Shown: in pieces, positions 23,348-34,388 of the stretch | How positions within the stretch are numbered: the stretch's first letter is position 1 | How the letters are laid out: every line of letters begins with the position of its first letter | From: Mycocentrospora acerina | Lineage: Eukaryota; Ascomycota; Dothideomycetes; Pleosporales | NCBI GenBank assembly: GCA_022701365.1 | Contig: JAKUHH010000090.1 | Coordinates: forward strand, 62,001-126,000 | Direction of reading: 5' to 3' | DNA: 64,000 bases | Made by a program: the position numbers and the translations under genes | Notes under the pieces: generated by a model | Seen by the model: only the letters and a program-made list of their open reading frames with translations | Database searches by the model: none | What the model was told of the DNA's origin: nothing

Positions 23348-24438
23348 GCTGACTTTTTGAAAACTGGAATCGCCGCGTTCACACCTTGGTGAGCGATCCA
23401 TACTTGGCATTTAGGCGTCATGTCTTCGCTTCTACACTACATTGTTTTTTTTTTGCTGCGTTGAGCCGCATTGAGGTTTTGGTTGCATGGTATATCGGAG
23501 CCGATGAAAGTCATCAACCATCTCTGTTCACGATGGTGTTTTTTTTTTTCATATTTACGAGCTGAATCATATTCTATCGCTATGTATACAATCTGGCTTG
23601 AACTCCTCCAACTTGAATGTGAGAACTAGACGTGACACATGCTTAGAGTCCCTCTAGTCCTCCAAGCATAAACCGATGGAGCTATAGAGCCTAGTCATTG
23701 TGGTCCTCCTATGGAATGGTAGGAAGGCTTATTGGTGTTTCTGACGACGGATGTCATGCATCGTCATTGTCACCAGACGCACAGGCTTCAAACATTAGCC
23801 TCGGCTGTCAACTGCACTCTTGAACGCCATTCTTTTTTCATTCTACCGGCACGACGGCAAGAGAAGGACACTTTAGTATACGTTGTCAACCGTCGATGAC
23901 CGCCCCCTGTCACAATCATACGGCACAGCCTTCCAGAAGCCTTCCTTTTCTAACCTCGCGTGCCCCAGTTTCCGCTTAGCCCTGTTTCGCTCACCGGGCG
24001 CAGGTGACCGTTTCTGCCTTGCGCGTAGGGCCGACAGGGCGACACAAAGACGAATTGACGAGTAGGCTCGCTCGCTCTTATCACGTTGCTACCGTTTATT
24101 CGCCCATTAGCGATTATATTTTGTCAAACACCATATTTTGCTTTGATTCCAGTCAAAGGGCGTCGATTAAGTCGGTCCTGTCAGCCGCATAGCTTCCACT
24201 CTACTAGCTTACAGCAAAATATATCTTCATGGCCTTAGCAGCTCAAGGGATCAGTTCTTTCAGTGTTCACTCTTCACGCCTTTTTTCTTCGCTAAATACT
24301 CTTGCTTCATTTGTTTTTTCTTTCGATGAGACCCTCGTGAGGGGGTGGAACCGAGAGTTTTGTGCTTTGTATCATATCCATTCAACATTATTCTCCATTC
24401 CAACATAGCCTGGCGTATAGCCCCCACCCATCTTCACA
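23348..24438. other. Intergenic, probable long promoter and leader of the following regulator
   Basis: About 1.1 kb with T-rich tracts and short upstream open frames. I see no gene. The length fits a regulated transcription-factor promoter, but this is inference. Confidence 0.5.
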
Positions 24439-26733
24439 ATGTCACACATAAGCCAACCTAGCTCACCAGGCGAGGATTGGAAAACCCTGGTTGCCTGGGA
24501 TGAGGAACTCTACGATCCTATTTTCCAATGCAGTACTAGGTTCGCCGGACCGCAAAGTGACGTCTTTACTAGAAGGTACGAAGTAGCAGAGAGCATCACC
24601 TCTGAGCAGCATTACCCACGATCGGAATCAGCGTCCATTCCAGGGGGGACACCCGCGCTCGAGTACATGGTTTCTGCACCAACTTCGATCAATGGCGCAG
24701 ATTCCTCTTTCGGCCGCGTGTACTGCACCTCACCGTCATTCGATACAGAGACCTCCTCATTCGGGGGTCGCTATTTTGGATCTTTCGACGCGTGCACTCT
24801 CGGCATATCATCATTGGGACCATCCATTGAGCCACCCATTCTGGACACGCGCTATGATTGTATTGCGGACAGCTTCTCATCGTCCGAGTTTAGCCATACA
24901 GCAGCGGATTCTACACTAAACCCGTATGTTACAGCCTCGTCTCATTCGTTCAGTGGATTGGATGTCTCAGCTTCTCAGGTCTTCACAAATAGTGGGACAT
25001 GGCCAGAGCAATCTCAGGACATCGAAACAACAGGGGAACACGACATATACAGAGCAAATGTTGCTCCAATACCAATACCACAGTCGTACACACCTAGCTT
25101 CAATGACATGGCCATGCAGTTCCCACGTTCTATGGTACCACAGCACGTTCACAGGGGAGCACCTACGATACATCGTCCACAGCATGGGTTCTCTGCCTAC
25201 AATGCCAATGTCTCACCGTCACAATGGGCACAGAAAAGACCTGCCACATTGTCTGTTTCTCCAGTCTCTCACCGTCGAAGTCGTAGCGTGGCCCTGTCCA
25301 GGAGCAATTCGCAGATCGAATCACGAAAGAAGATAGGCACGCCGTCACCAGCATCTCTTGAATGGGTATCATATCAATTGAATACGCAGACGAATAGGCT
25401 AGCACCTTCGAGCATCGAAGGGGTACAAAGCCGGAATGCGAAGGGGCGTAAGAGATGCCTCACAGCCGAACAGCGGAAGCATGCAGCGCTGATGCGCATT
25501 GTTCGCTCGTGCTCGAACTGCCAACGGCGCAAGGCGAAATGTGATCCGGGTACACCATGCAAGCCATGCTTAGATTACTACAAGGGAAACGACCTTGTGA
25601 AGAGCCCGTGCCGCAACCATATCCTCGCTGATCTGTCAAGTTCCTTCCTATCCGATCGACTTGGATGGCATCCTACAGCACGGTCTCCTGAATTGTTTGT
25701 GGTACCAAATGGCTTCAGTGTCTACACGGGTATCACATATACTATTCCACTGAATTTTGGCTTCGGACCTGCACTCTCAGTCCCGGTGCATGCGCTACAT
25801 ATTGAGAACAATCCAAGCTTGATCCATCAGCACGTCGTCTACTCCTGGCCGCCTGAGCCTTCCGCTGGAAGCATGCATACTAACGCTGTGATTCCGGCTA
25901 TCTTGACCCCAGATGCCGCATCCGGACTTCCGCAGTCGCTCGATTATCATCTCTCCCTTCTTGTCACTCATCACTTCCGCGCCTTTCCGCTATACTGCTC
26001 GCCACTACCGATCCTGCGCAAAGTATATATCTTTTTCCGCTCCCTCCCGCTTCACACACCACACTATCAAATTCTCCACCAAGCATTAAAGCTCCTTGTT
26101 CTTGTACACATAGGCGGCGACATTACCCTGCCCGCGCCCTCAGAAAGCGTCATCCTCGCGCAACTAATGCGCAGTACAATGCCCCACTTCAACTCCGAAG
26201 ACAACAACTCAGACCCAACGCCATGCTTCATCCGCTCCCAATTTGGATCTATCATGCCCAGCTTAGCATCTAGCTATATGAAGTCTGTCCTCTCTTCCCT
26301 CGAACTTCTGCTCCTGAATCGCCTTCCGGAAGACTGGCCCGTCGTCCTCGCCACCATCCTCACTGTTCTCATGACCGTCGAATCCATCCATTATCACGCT
26401 GCAAAAATGCCGTACCACTCCAACTACAGCCCGCCATATTCCTCAGACCCAGAGGAAGACCGAGGTGCAGATGACGATGGCGTCAGGACACTTCTTGCTT
26501 TCTACAGCGCGTGTTTCTCTGCTCACCACGCGAGGCTCAGACCGGACTGGGAGGGCGAGGCGCAGCGCGCGTATCAAGCTGAAGACGTGTTTGTGGAGGG
26601 TGTAAGGGAGGTGATGAGGAGTGCGAATGAAGCGGGGTATTTGGAGAGGAAGGCTGACGAGCGGAGACAGGGTGATGACATGGAGTTCTTCTTCGATAGG
26701 TTAGTTGCCAGATTGCTGCTCTTGAGATTTTGA
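24439..26733 (+). CDS. Zn2Cys6 transcription factor with a central zinc cluster
   Basis: A single open frame of 764 residues. The first 350 residues are Ser/Thr-rich and disordered-looking. A zinc cluster at about 357-391 reads CSNCQRRKAKC, then CKPC, then a last Cys. The spacing is C-x2-C-x6-C-x5-C-x2-C-x13-C; the first five cysteines are standard, but the last gap is longer than the usual 6-8. The basic QRRKAK stretch between Cys 2 and Cys 3 supports DNA binding. The C-terminal half contains helical segments (LDYHLSLLVTHHFRAFPLY, ASSYMKSVLSSLELLLLN) suggestive of a regulatory domain. The target genes are unknown. A small terminal intron near 26700 cannot be ruled out. Confidence 0.82.
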   Translation: MSHISQPSSPGEDWKTLVAWDEELYDPIFQCSTRFAGPQSDVFTRRYEVAESITSEQHYPRSESASIPGGTPALEYMVSAPTSINGADSSFGRVYCTSPSFDTETSSFGGRYFGSFDACTLGISSLGPSIEPPILDTRYDCIADSFSSSEFSHTAADSTLNPYVTASSHSFSGLDVSASQVFTNSGTWPEQSQDIETTGEHDIYRANVAPIPIPQSYTPSFNDMAMQFPRSMVPQHVHRGAPTIHRPQHGFSAYNANVSPSQWAQKRPATLSVSPVSHRRSRSVALSRSNSQIESRKKIGTPSPASLEWVSYQLNTQTNRLAPSSIEGVQSRNAKGRKRCLTAEQRKHAALMRIVRSCSNCQRRKAKCDPGTPCKPCLDYYKGNDLVKSPCRNHILADLSSSFLSDRLGWHPTARSPELFVVPNGFSVYTGITYTIPLNFGFGPALSVPVHALHIENNPSLIHQHVVYSWPPEPSAGSMHTNAVIPAILTPDAASGLPQSLDYHLSLLVTHHFRAFPLYCSPLPILRKVYIFFRSLPLHTPHYQILHQALKLLVLVHIGGDITLPAPSESVILAQLMRSTMPHFNSEDNNSDPTPCFIRSQFGSIMPSLASSYMKSVLSSLELLLLNRLPEDWPVVLATILTVLMTVESIHYHAAKMPYHSNYSPPYSSDPEEDRGADDDGVRTLLAFYSACFSAHHARLRPDWEGEAQRAYQAEDVFVEGVREVMRSANEAGYLERKADERRQGDDMEFFFDRLVARLLLLRF

Positions 26734-27761
26734 TTCACGACTTGTTTTTCCTATCGGCGGGGACCTTTTTTTTTTTTTTTTTTTTTTGCAAAGGCGTTTT
26801 ATATCACCGGTTGCGTCAAGATTGTATGGGAAATACCGGATTTTGCTTATGATTATGAGACGATGAAACGGCCTTTTTTCTTTATTAACGACTTTATGAC
26901 GGGTTTTTTGCGCAATACCCACCACATAGGAGGAGATTTCTTTTTCTTTTTCTCTTTCAAATGGGCTTTCTGTCACTTGGTTTGTTGTCAGACTAGAATG
27001 TGTAAGATACTTGTTCTATTCCTGATGGGCCAATATGGCAGTAGGTAACTGTAGTCCATGTTCCGATCATCTTATATCATAAGATTTAATCCATTTTTTA
27101 CTATCGATTTTTCGGCATTCCCTATCTGCTATTACTATTGCGACTGTGACTGCGACTGTGACTGTATTGCCTTGGACACTTTGTCCCATGAAGCCTTTTT
27201 CCACAAAGAGTACTCAGTCTACAATCTTGATTTACATGAACATGCCACCACGAATACTACATTATTTTGGCACAGACAATCTCATCTGCTATCCCCCCCA
27301 AATGTCGCAGTTGAGATCGTAGAGACTAGCTGCACATGGCGAGTAGATGATTATAATTAATTCTTGGAGAGCGAAGATGCCGAGATGGGGAATTTGACTT
27401 CGAAGTTTCCACAACTACTGGATTAGCTTCGACAACTTACAACTACTAACTACAGTGTGCAATTGGCCTGACCGTAGTTGTGATTCTCCCTGGAAAAAAA
27501 AACTATTTTAGCTCAGAGTCTCAAAGTGCAGTATGCTAACGTGGGAATATCGGCTTCTTCGATCATCTCCTATACGAAGAAAGCAGCTTCAGGAGATGCT
27601 AATAAATGTAGGAAACGTATGAACACTTTCGAGTAGTTAAACAGGCCACTCAAATTCTGTAAGCAAGAGATGAAGATCGATAAAAGTATGAAGTTCAGAT
27701 TAATGGACTAGTTCTTAACATAAATCTCATCTACCCCTTCAGTATCTCTCTCTCTCTCTCT
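26734..27761. other. AT-rich convergent intergenic region, no gene seen
   Basis: 3' sides of two convergent genes. It contains a T homopolymer of about 21 nt near 26767-26787, a GACTGC/GACTGT-type repeat near 27140-27165, and a (CT)n tract at 27743-27762 that abuts the protease stop codon. Confidence 0.65.
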
Positions 27762-28991
27762 CTAATACAAATAATCATACTCCTTCTTCAACCTGCCAAA
27801 CCCAATTCTAGGCTGATAGTCCGCAACCTTACTCCCACCAAAATCAAACACAGAGTAGTACCTCTGCAAGAACTGAGCTCCAACCAACGCAAAGCCGCCC
27901 TGACCGCTAGTATCAAATGGGGGCATGCACTGCTCCCCCGGTGCAATGAACTCATCGCCCCGCAAGCTAAACGACACGTCTTTGCTCTCGTCGTCATCCT
28001 CGCCCAGAGTAAACGTAACCGCCCAGGAAGCGTTCGAGTGCTCGCAGCCCATACGCTCCTCGCCGTTCATAAGCTTCGTGATGTTCCAGCCTAGGTTGTA
28101 GTACATGGCCGCACCGATATCCTCGGGCACCGACACCCGTCCGGCGCCAGTGTCGAACACGGCAGCGCCGCCACCATACATGGGCCATGTGACATTTGCG
28201 TCTGGGTACCTCCCCTCGGGAACGAATGTGATGGGGAGTTGGCCGGTACGGGTCGTCACGGTGGAGTTTGGGCTCGACGGGTTGAGCGCGACAAGGACGT
28301 TGACGCTTCGCAGCGGGGCGCGCCACAGCTGGTATGGGTCTTCTTTCCTCAACGGTGCGTATACAACCTCGCCGTCGACGTACTTGTCCTCGTGGCTTCC
28401 GCCGATGGTGAGCACGCCGTCGGGTGTCCCGCTGCCGTCGGAGGTTGAGCCGTAGAACAGGCTGAAGCGCGGGGCGTCGAGCTTGTCTTCCCACAGCAGG
28501 GTTTCCACCAGGGTGCTTGTCGCGTTCTCGGCGATGGAGGAGAAGCCAAGGCCGAGGAAGCCGTCGGCGGTGATGAAGCGCCAGTCGCTTTGGTTGGCCG
28601 CAAGGAATGTCTGGTTCCACTCGAAACTGCCGTCGGCGGTGAAGAAAACATCCTCAATGGCCTTGCCGGCTACAGTATCGCCGTCAATGTAAGGAATGCT
28701 AGAGTAGGAACCGAGATCGATCGCAGACGACGAGGCGGAGACGTTGTACTGCTGATGAACGTAGCCCGAGATGCTGGGATTCGGGCACGAGGTTTCAGTG
28801 CACTCGGTGCTGACTATCCATATAGTCGACGAGCCGGTGTCGAAGAGGAGACGGTGGGGTTTGGGCGGTGTTCCGACCTGGACTTCAACAGAACTGTAGG
28901 TGTTCTGAATCACGACGGGAAGCTCGAGTACAGACGCCGAAACAGTTGATGCAATAGCCAAAAGGCCTGCACTTTTCATGCCTGCAATCAT
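27762..28991 (-). CDS. Secreted pepsin-type aspartic protease (family A1)
   Basis: The product of about 409 residues starts with a signal peptide (MKSAGLLAIASTVSASV region). It has the two catalytic aspartates of A1 peptidases, LLFDTGSSTIW near residue 51 and AVFDTGAGRVS in the C-terminal lobe. Several N-x-S/T sites suggest glycosylation of a secreted or wall-associated enzyme. The C-terminus (GGSKVADYQPRIGFGRLKKEYDYLY) shows no GPI-anchor signal. The frame extends to an ATG at 29096, but that codon sits beside a TATA-like element, so transcription should begin downstream. I therefore prefer 28991; 28979 is equally possible. Precise specificity cannot be read from sequence. Confidence 0.88.
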   Translation of the reverse strand: MIAGMKSAGLLAIASTVSASVLELPVVIQNTYSSVEVQVGTPPKPHRLLFDTGSSTIWIVSTECTETSCPNPSISGYVHQQYNVSASSSAIDLGSYSSIPYIDGDTVAGKAIEDVFFTADGSFEWNQTFLAANQSDWRFITADGFLGLGFSSIAENATSTLVETLLWEDKLDAPRFSLFYGSTSDGSGTPDGVLTIGGSHEDKYVDGEVVYAPLRKEDPYQLWRAPLRSVNVLVALNPSSPNSTVTTRTGQLPITFVPEGRYPDANVTWPMYGGGAAVFDTGAGRVSVPEDIGAAMYYNLGWNITKLMNGEERMGCEHSNASWAVTFTLGEDDDESKDVSFSLRGDEFIAPGEQCMPPFDTSGQGGFALVGAQFLQRYYSVFDFGGSKVADYQPRIGFGRLKKEYDYLY

Positions 28992-29096
28992 CGTGGAGTA
29001 GAGACCCGGGACTGCAATGGGGGGAAACGAGTGTCTGGGAGGTAAACGAGTGGTTTGCAAGTGTCTCTTGAAGTCAGCAACCAACCGTACGCACAT

Positions 29097-29113
29097 TATA
29101 TTTATATATATAT
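29097..29113 (-). promoter_or_regulatory. TATA-like box of the aspartic protease gene
   Basis: On the minus strand the bases read TATATATATAAATATAA, about 105 nt upstream of the preferred start codon. This position supports a downstream start and a leader of roughly 75 nt. Confidence 0.55.
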
Positions 29114-29867
29114 GTACACATCCATACCCGGCACTTCCCCTACGGGTACAAACAAGCTCTTTGCCCCCAAGATGAGCATCGTATGCACAGAAGTTCTAAG
29201 AAAAGAAAAGTGGGTCTTCTAGAGGGCTTTACAGGGAAGAAGGCTCGTAAACAGGCCGGGTATTAGCATCACGCCCGTTTTGCCGGCACCTTACCGGCGT
29301 CAATAATGAGCACCTGAGAACCGATCGACGTCATAAATGCGCGCTAGCCTTGTCCAAGCAAAATGGCTTGCTCTTCAAAGCTTGTTTTGATCTATTATAG
29401 GAAGAAAAATGGTCACGTGTGGGAACTAACCTAAAGGATGGATTCAATGTGCTGCTATCAATATTGCAATTCGTTCGTGCATGAACCAGCACATGAATAG
29501 TGCTGGTTATCGAGCAATTGCAGGTAAAATCGCTCACATGGTTGTGTAGGGAGCTCGTCCCCTGATTCAAGATTTGCATGTTTGATCGGCACCGTCTGCA
29601 ATGTAATGCCGTTAAAATTCCGTAATTGAATGAAAAGGAGATATTTACACCTCAACAGCCGCGACATTGTTCGTATGGACGAGTTGCCACTTTCAAGATA
29701 CGTTTTTGTGAAACAAGTAGGCAAAAATAGTTGATGAACTGACTCCTCGCAAAACATGGTATTCGAAAAAAAAAGAGAGACGCAAACTCAAAACCTACCA
29801 CCAAAGATACCCTGCACAGTTGCCATCACCAATCCATGGTCCCAAAATCTCTCATCTAGTCGTCTGC
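29114..29867. other. Intergenic, no gene seen
   Basis: AT-rich sequence between the protease promoter and the 3' end of the HeLo gene. Short open frames are present but not recognisable. Confidence 0.55.
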
Positions 29868-31421
29868 TTAAAACTCATGTGCTACTCTTCTGATATCCTT
29901 TGTTTGAATTCTGCCCATGCCCTGGTACATATCGTGTCGATCAATCAGGCTGTTCACCGTAGTAGCTCCAGTAAGATGGTTATCATTACTGCCTTCGCTG
30001 CTGACAGTCTGAGTTTGTACAAGCGCATTCTTGTCCAATGAATGGCGACTAACGTCATGAGCAGTGCTGACACCATTTTCCTGGATCGCCGAAAGCTCCC
30101 TCTTCTCATTGACATTTAGATTTTGCATTCTCGAGTCTAGATCTAGCGGCGCGTCGTCCGGTATCGCACTGAGAGACTTAGATCGCACAGGTGTGAGCGT
30201 GTTACCGTCCTCGTTGTCAACATCGGGCGTGGAAACCTTGCCTTCAGACAACGATCGTTGTGGGTCAACCGAGGTGTCAGGCAAGCTATTCGAACGCTGC
30301 GTCTTTTCTTTCTTATGGCTCTTAGACCAGGATTTGAATTTGAATGCCGAGAGCCAGCCAGGACGTTTCTCCTTGTTTGCCTTTGGGTTCAGCGCATTTT
30401 CGCAGGCAATCTGTATTGCTGTTTTCTCGGGCTCCAAGGCCGCAGGAGTGGTGGCTACGGTCGGAGGAAGCTCATAGTCGCTCTTTCGTCTTGCACCTGC
30501 AGCACTTTCTGCAGATGCTGAAGCTTTGGCTTGGATTGCCGCACGGTGGGTCGCTAGCGACGATTCTTTGATCTCTTCATGCAAGTACTGTAGTGCTGTG
30601 TCGACAACCTCAATGTATTCTGGGTAATCAACCTCACAGGCTTCACGAATAAGACGTAATTTCTCCCACTCTTTCTGAATGATGGGACCCGTGAGTTCGG
30701 GATGCCAGGCCATACAACGAATGTCGGAGCGTGTACCTCGGTCGACTTGCTCTTTCACGCCTACGAGATCAATGAGTGCATCGACCTCGTCGCGCACAGT
30801 TTTGACAAACTTCTCGAAGCGCGCGCTATCCTTGACAGTCCAATGGCTCACTGCGCTTGTATGGCGTTTAAGCGGGATTCTTGCGGCGGTCTGCAAAACG
30901 AGGTCCTGGAGCAAGTCGTATTTCTCGCGGAAAGCCTCCAAACGATTGTGGTCCAGCGGTGGATAGAGAAACTTGGTCGTGTGCTTGGGAGGCTTCAGGC
31001 CATACTTCTCCATTAGTTCTTCTCTCGACATGTGATCAGGACGACCTGCGATCTCGTCCAGCGCCTTCCTGATCTTCTTCGTGACGGCATCATCGTCCAA
31101 TCTTGAGTCCCTGACGCCAAAGTTCACTGGCAGATGTGGGTCTGGGTTTGTGAGGCCAGGGTGGCTGGGAATCATGTGTGTGGCGATGGTCGCCGGCGGA
31201 GAGGAGATGCCCACAGCATCACCAAAGATCAACAGCCTGCCCTGTTGCAAGCCCAGTTTGGCAAGTGCAACTTTCTGCGCATGGTCATTGTCTTTGGATG
31301 GATGGATGAGATTGAAGGCTTCGACGCAGGTACTGAATTGTGTCGCGAGCGTGTAAACGTCAACCAGGATCTGCGCCTTGCTCTTGGCGGGAGGTGTGGC
31401 TGCGTTGTTGTCGGTGGCCAT
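29868..31421 (-). CDS. HeLo-domain (prion-inhibition and propagation) protein
   Basis: A single exon of about 517 residues. The N-terminal ~220 residues match the HeLo fold first defined in the Podospora HET-S protein: YTLATQFSTCVEAFNLIH, then ALAKLGLQQGRLLIFGDAVGIS, then a helical region with RFEKFVKTVRDEVDALIDLV. In HET-S this domain is a membrane-targeting cell-death module controlled by a C-terminal amyloid motif. Here the middle is Ser/Lys-rich and disordered-looking. The last ~30 residues are distinct, with SLIDRHDMYQGMGRI followed by a basic segment. The start MATDNNAATPP is the first ATG of the frame. Many HeLo proteins have no known role in incompatibility, so a death function is inference. 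Confidence 0.82.
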   Translation of the reverse strand: MATDNNAATPPAKSKAQILVDVYTLATQFSTCVEAFNLIHPSKDNDHAQKVALAKLGLQQGRLLIFGDAVGISSPPATIATHMIPSHPGLTNPDPHLPVNFGVRDSRLDDDAVTKKIRKALDEIAGRPDHMSREELMEKYGLKPPKHTTKFLYPPLDHNRLEAFREKYDLLQDLVLQTAARIPLKRHTSAVSHWTVKDSARFEKFVKTVRDEVDALIDLVGVKEQVDRGTRSDIRCMAWHPELTGPIIQKEWEKLRLIREACEVDYPEYIEVVDTALQYLHEEIKESSLATHRAAIQAKASASAESAAGARRKSDYELPPTVATTPAALEPEKTAIQIACENALNPKANKEKRPGWLSAFKFKSWSKSHKKEKTQRSNSLPDTSVDPQRSLSEGKVSTPDVDNEDGNTLTPVRSKSLSAIPDDAPLDLDSRMQNLNVNEKRELSAIQENGVSTAHDVSRHSLDKNALVQTQTVSSEGSNDNHLTGATTVNSLIDRHDMYQGMGRIQTKDIRRVAHEF

Positions 31422-32154
31422 TGCGGGGTAGCTCACGTTGTGTCGGCAGGAGCCAGGATGATAGTTGCGAACGCGGTCGCTGTGTGTGATGTAAAGCAAG
31501 ACGATTTGGAAGAAAACAGACGACTACTGAGTGGACTAAAAGGCGTCGATATCGATTTAGTGGTGACATGACGTCTGAGGATTTTTTCCAAGCATGTATC
31601 GGGATGTGGCGCAGACCCTGTGAAGGAGCGGGGAACCACCTGGGCTGCATCTGACTTTCCGCAGCCTTGCCATTCGCGACATCATCTGCGCAATCAAGCC
31701 TTGGTGCCGCTGCTTGTCCTGCATGCGCGCTGTGCTCTCTTATCACCACATGTTGGGGCGCTACACGTGTATCAGAGCGTTGGACAAGCAAATTTTCCAT
31801 GCTTGCCCACATCAAACTTCTCAACGTTCCTAATCTGTGCCCCACAGAGCGAGCTGCTACGATATGCTGAGCCCAGAACTTCAACGTTCCACAGCCTGGA
31901 ATAGCGGTGAAATCAAGTCGGTCCGGCAATCTCGCTTCGTTTCTGCTTGGCAATCTGCGTTGATAAATACAAGACGAGCACTCAGGTCAACATAGGTCGC
32001 CGCTCATTCCGTGTAGTGTCGGAACCCATGCACCAGCATGGAAACGGCTAACTTGGACGATGAAATCAGCAAGAGGCGGTGCCGAAGAAGAAGGTAGATG
32101 CAATGCGTGGGGGCTGATATTGCAAACAATCGTTAAATGTCGTTTATTCGTGTG
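31422..32154. other. Intergenic, no gene seen
   Basis: Upstream of the HeLo gene and downstream of the rhodopsin-family gene. Overlapping open frames on both strands between 31360 and 31953 have no recognisable content. Confidence 0.55.
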
Positions 32155-33457
32155 TCAAATATGGAAGAAAGGCCTTTTCCCGTCCGCGTTGACACTGCCC
32201 GTCTCTCTTGGATCACTCTCCTGGCCTCCAGTTGTGGCTTTGCTTTGCCTTTTCGCAAGCTCATCGGTCACGACGAAATCGGTCTTGACAAATATTCCAC
32301 TGGGACTTCGACCACGGTGCAGCGTTTTCCCTTCTCGCATTCTCGCCTTATTTGCATGCAGCACAATCTCCTCTTCACTATCTCCATCACTACTTGAGGG
32401 AGCTCCATTTGGATCTCTCTTGCTGCTTGTTACCACCGCTGATGCTTGGCCTCGACCACTCCAAGTAAGCGGATAGGATTTGCCCTTTGCTGTACTCTCG
32501 CGAGTGCCGAAAATAACCCCAAACAGGTGTACAAAAGGTCCACGGAACATCGGTAGGCAGGAGCAAATAATGCCTGCATTAGCCTCAATCACGGACCATG
32601 TCGTGGCTGGAATGGGCCCCCAAGTGGGATCGGGGTCCTTGGCAGATGCTGCAATGGTCGTTGCACGATAAATAGAGGCGAAAGTGACGCTACAATATGT
32701 TAATCACTCAGTCTCGAATGTGAAGGAAACAGACCACCTACAAAGCACCAGTTCCAAAAACCAAGCATATACCGAGCTTCTCAGGTGTACGCAGCGAAAG
32801 AGTAAGGATCTGTCGGACTGGCATCGCAAGCAGCATAATGTCTGTCAGTATTTGTGTAGTAGCATACGATATCCACCATGGCTCATTCTTGAAGCATTTG
32901 AATCCATGGATGCTTCTGTCCCAAAATGCCGCGATTGGTGTACACTGGAATACTGTAGCAATAATGAAGGCAGTTCCGGAGAGAACGATCCAAGCATTCA
33001 TTACAAGGCATCTAATGCGAAACGCGTTGTGAGATACAGCAAATATGCGATAATACAGGCAGACGACGGATATTTTGTTGAACATGAGGACGATTTTGTA
33101 CACGATGTTCGCGGCGTAGAACCACTTTCGGGCTTGAATTCGAGTGCCCGGTTGAAGTGTGTTCCAGTGTCTGCCATAGCCATACACTACAGCTATTGTT
33201 TTTGTTGGTAATGTCTAGTGTCGGCCAGCGGGAGAATGCTTACCTTGGCACTCTGTGAGTGACAAGATGCCTGAGAAGATCAAGGCTGCGATGATCGCAT
33301 AATCATCTAACCCGAATCCACTCCTCTTGATGCGTCGCTGGATGAGTCTCGCAATGACAAAGAGTGCTGCGATCACCACAGCCAGCACACTGGTAAGCCA
33401 TAGACCCCACCCACGCTGTATGGGTCCTTGAGTCCCGAGCCCTACATCGGGAACCAT
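32155..33457 (-). CDS. Fungal rhodopsin-family (PTH11-like, no CFEM) integral membrane protein
   Basis: Three exons join in phase across introns 33193-33243 (GTAAGC...TAG) and 32690-32741 (GTAGGT...TAG), giving about 399 residues with about seven membrane helices. Family landmarks are visible: GFGLDDYAIIAA after helix 1, the FYAANIVYKIVLMFNKISVVCLY helix, FWDRSIHGFKC, WWISYATTQILTDIMLLAMPV and, from the third exon, VIEANAGIICSCLPMFRGP. The C-terminal tail is Ser/Asp-rich and cytosolic. There is no CFEM cysteine module at the N-terminus, which separates it from true PTH11. Related proteins are often annotated as orphan receptors or found near metabolite clusters; the ligand is unknown. Confidence 0.85.
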
Positions 33458-34388
33458 GGCTGCGGAAAATTTGAGTGGCTATTCCTTGGAGCTTGAGGAT
33501 TAAGGTGCCGCACAAGAAAGAGGAGACTGGTCGAAGAGTATATTCTATAACAAGCAGAGGAATGATTAGGGTCCAGGAGTCCGGATGTTTTGAACCAAGC
33601 AGGTGGGAACCCGTGTGGAAGCCAAATTCCGACAATGGAACGGCCCGGCAGTATAACTCTCCATGATTGGTACATTCTACTTCGTTTCGAAGGATTGTTC
33701 TTTCTCAGCTGATAATGTGAAAGGCGACCAAGAGCTTCGTATCCTGGGCCGTGTGCTGGGCGCCGGTACCGAACGAGAAAACACTCCGAGGGGCGGGAAG
33801 AAGGATCTTTAAATTACGTGACGCCATCAGATGCCGATCCATGCAACGTGGGATGGTTTACTATGCACAGGTTAGTCTTCACCAAGGATTTGTAACATCC
33901 CGCTTGTGTTCCAAAACTATGCTCATGAAAAACGCCTTTGTTCAGAATAAGGAAGCTACCGGGAGGCGCCGCTGTCGGTGATGCTAGAGAAAGATGGCTT
34001 TCAGCCTGTCTGTGTTAAATCCGATGCACGGGAACGAATCGAGTTCCGTATCCTGGTCTGGACTAGCTCAAGCATGGCGACAGGGACACATCCCGGCAAA
34101 CCAATCCTCCTCCACGTTCCCAAGCCTCGGATCAGGGACCGCCATCTTAATTTTCACCCTATTGCATCGGCGGTGTGTCTCGTTCCAGCATAAACCCTCT
34201 GGTAGTATGGAATTGAATGCGGCTTGCCGACCAAGGTAATGAGCCAGGAGGGCGAGCCTCTGCGTCTATATGGCACTCGAACCGCGGCTTACAATTCGTC
34301 GTTTGAGGGACGGGATACATAACGCAAGACCAGCAGTCCTTCCATCTCCGCCGGACAAACGCAGAACTATTGTCTCACCTTAATCAAC
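33458..34388. other. Intergenic between divergent membrane-protein and esterase genes, no gene seen
   Basis: About 0.9 kb holding both promoters. Short frames are not recognisable. Confidence 0.55.

Noticed and set aside
28992..29096. Upstream ATG at 29096 as start of the aspartic protease
   Set aside because: It lies at a TATA-like element, and the extra 35 residues would bury the signal peptide.
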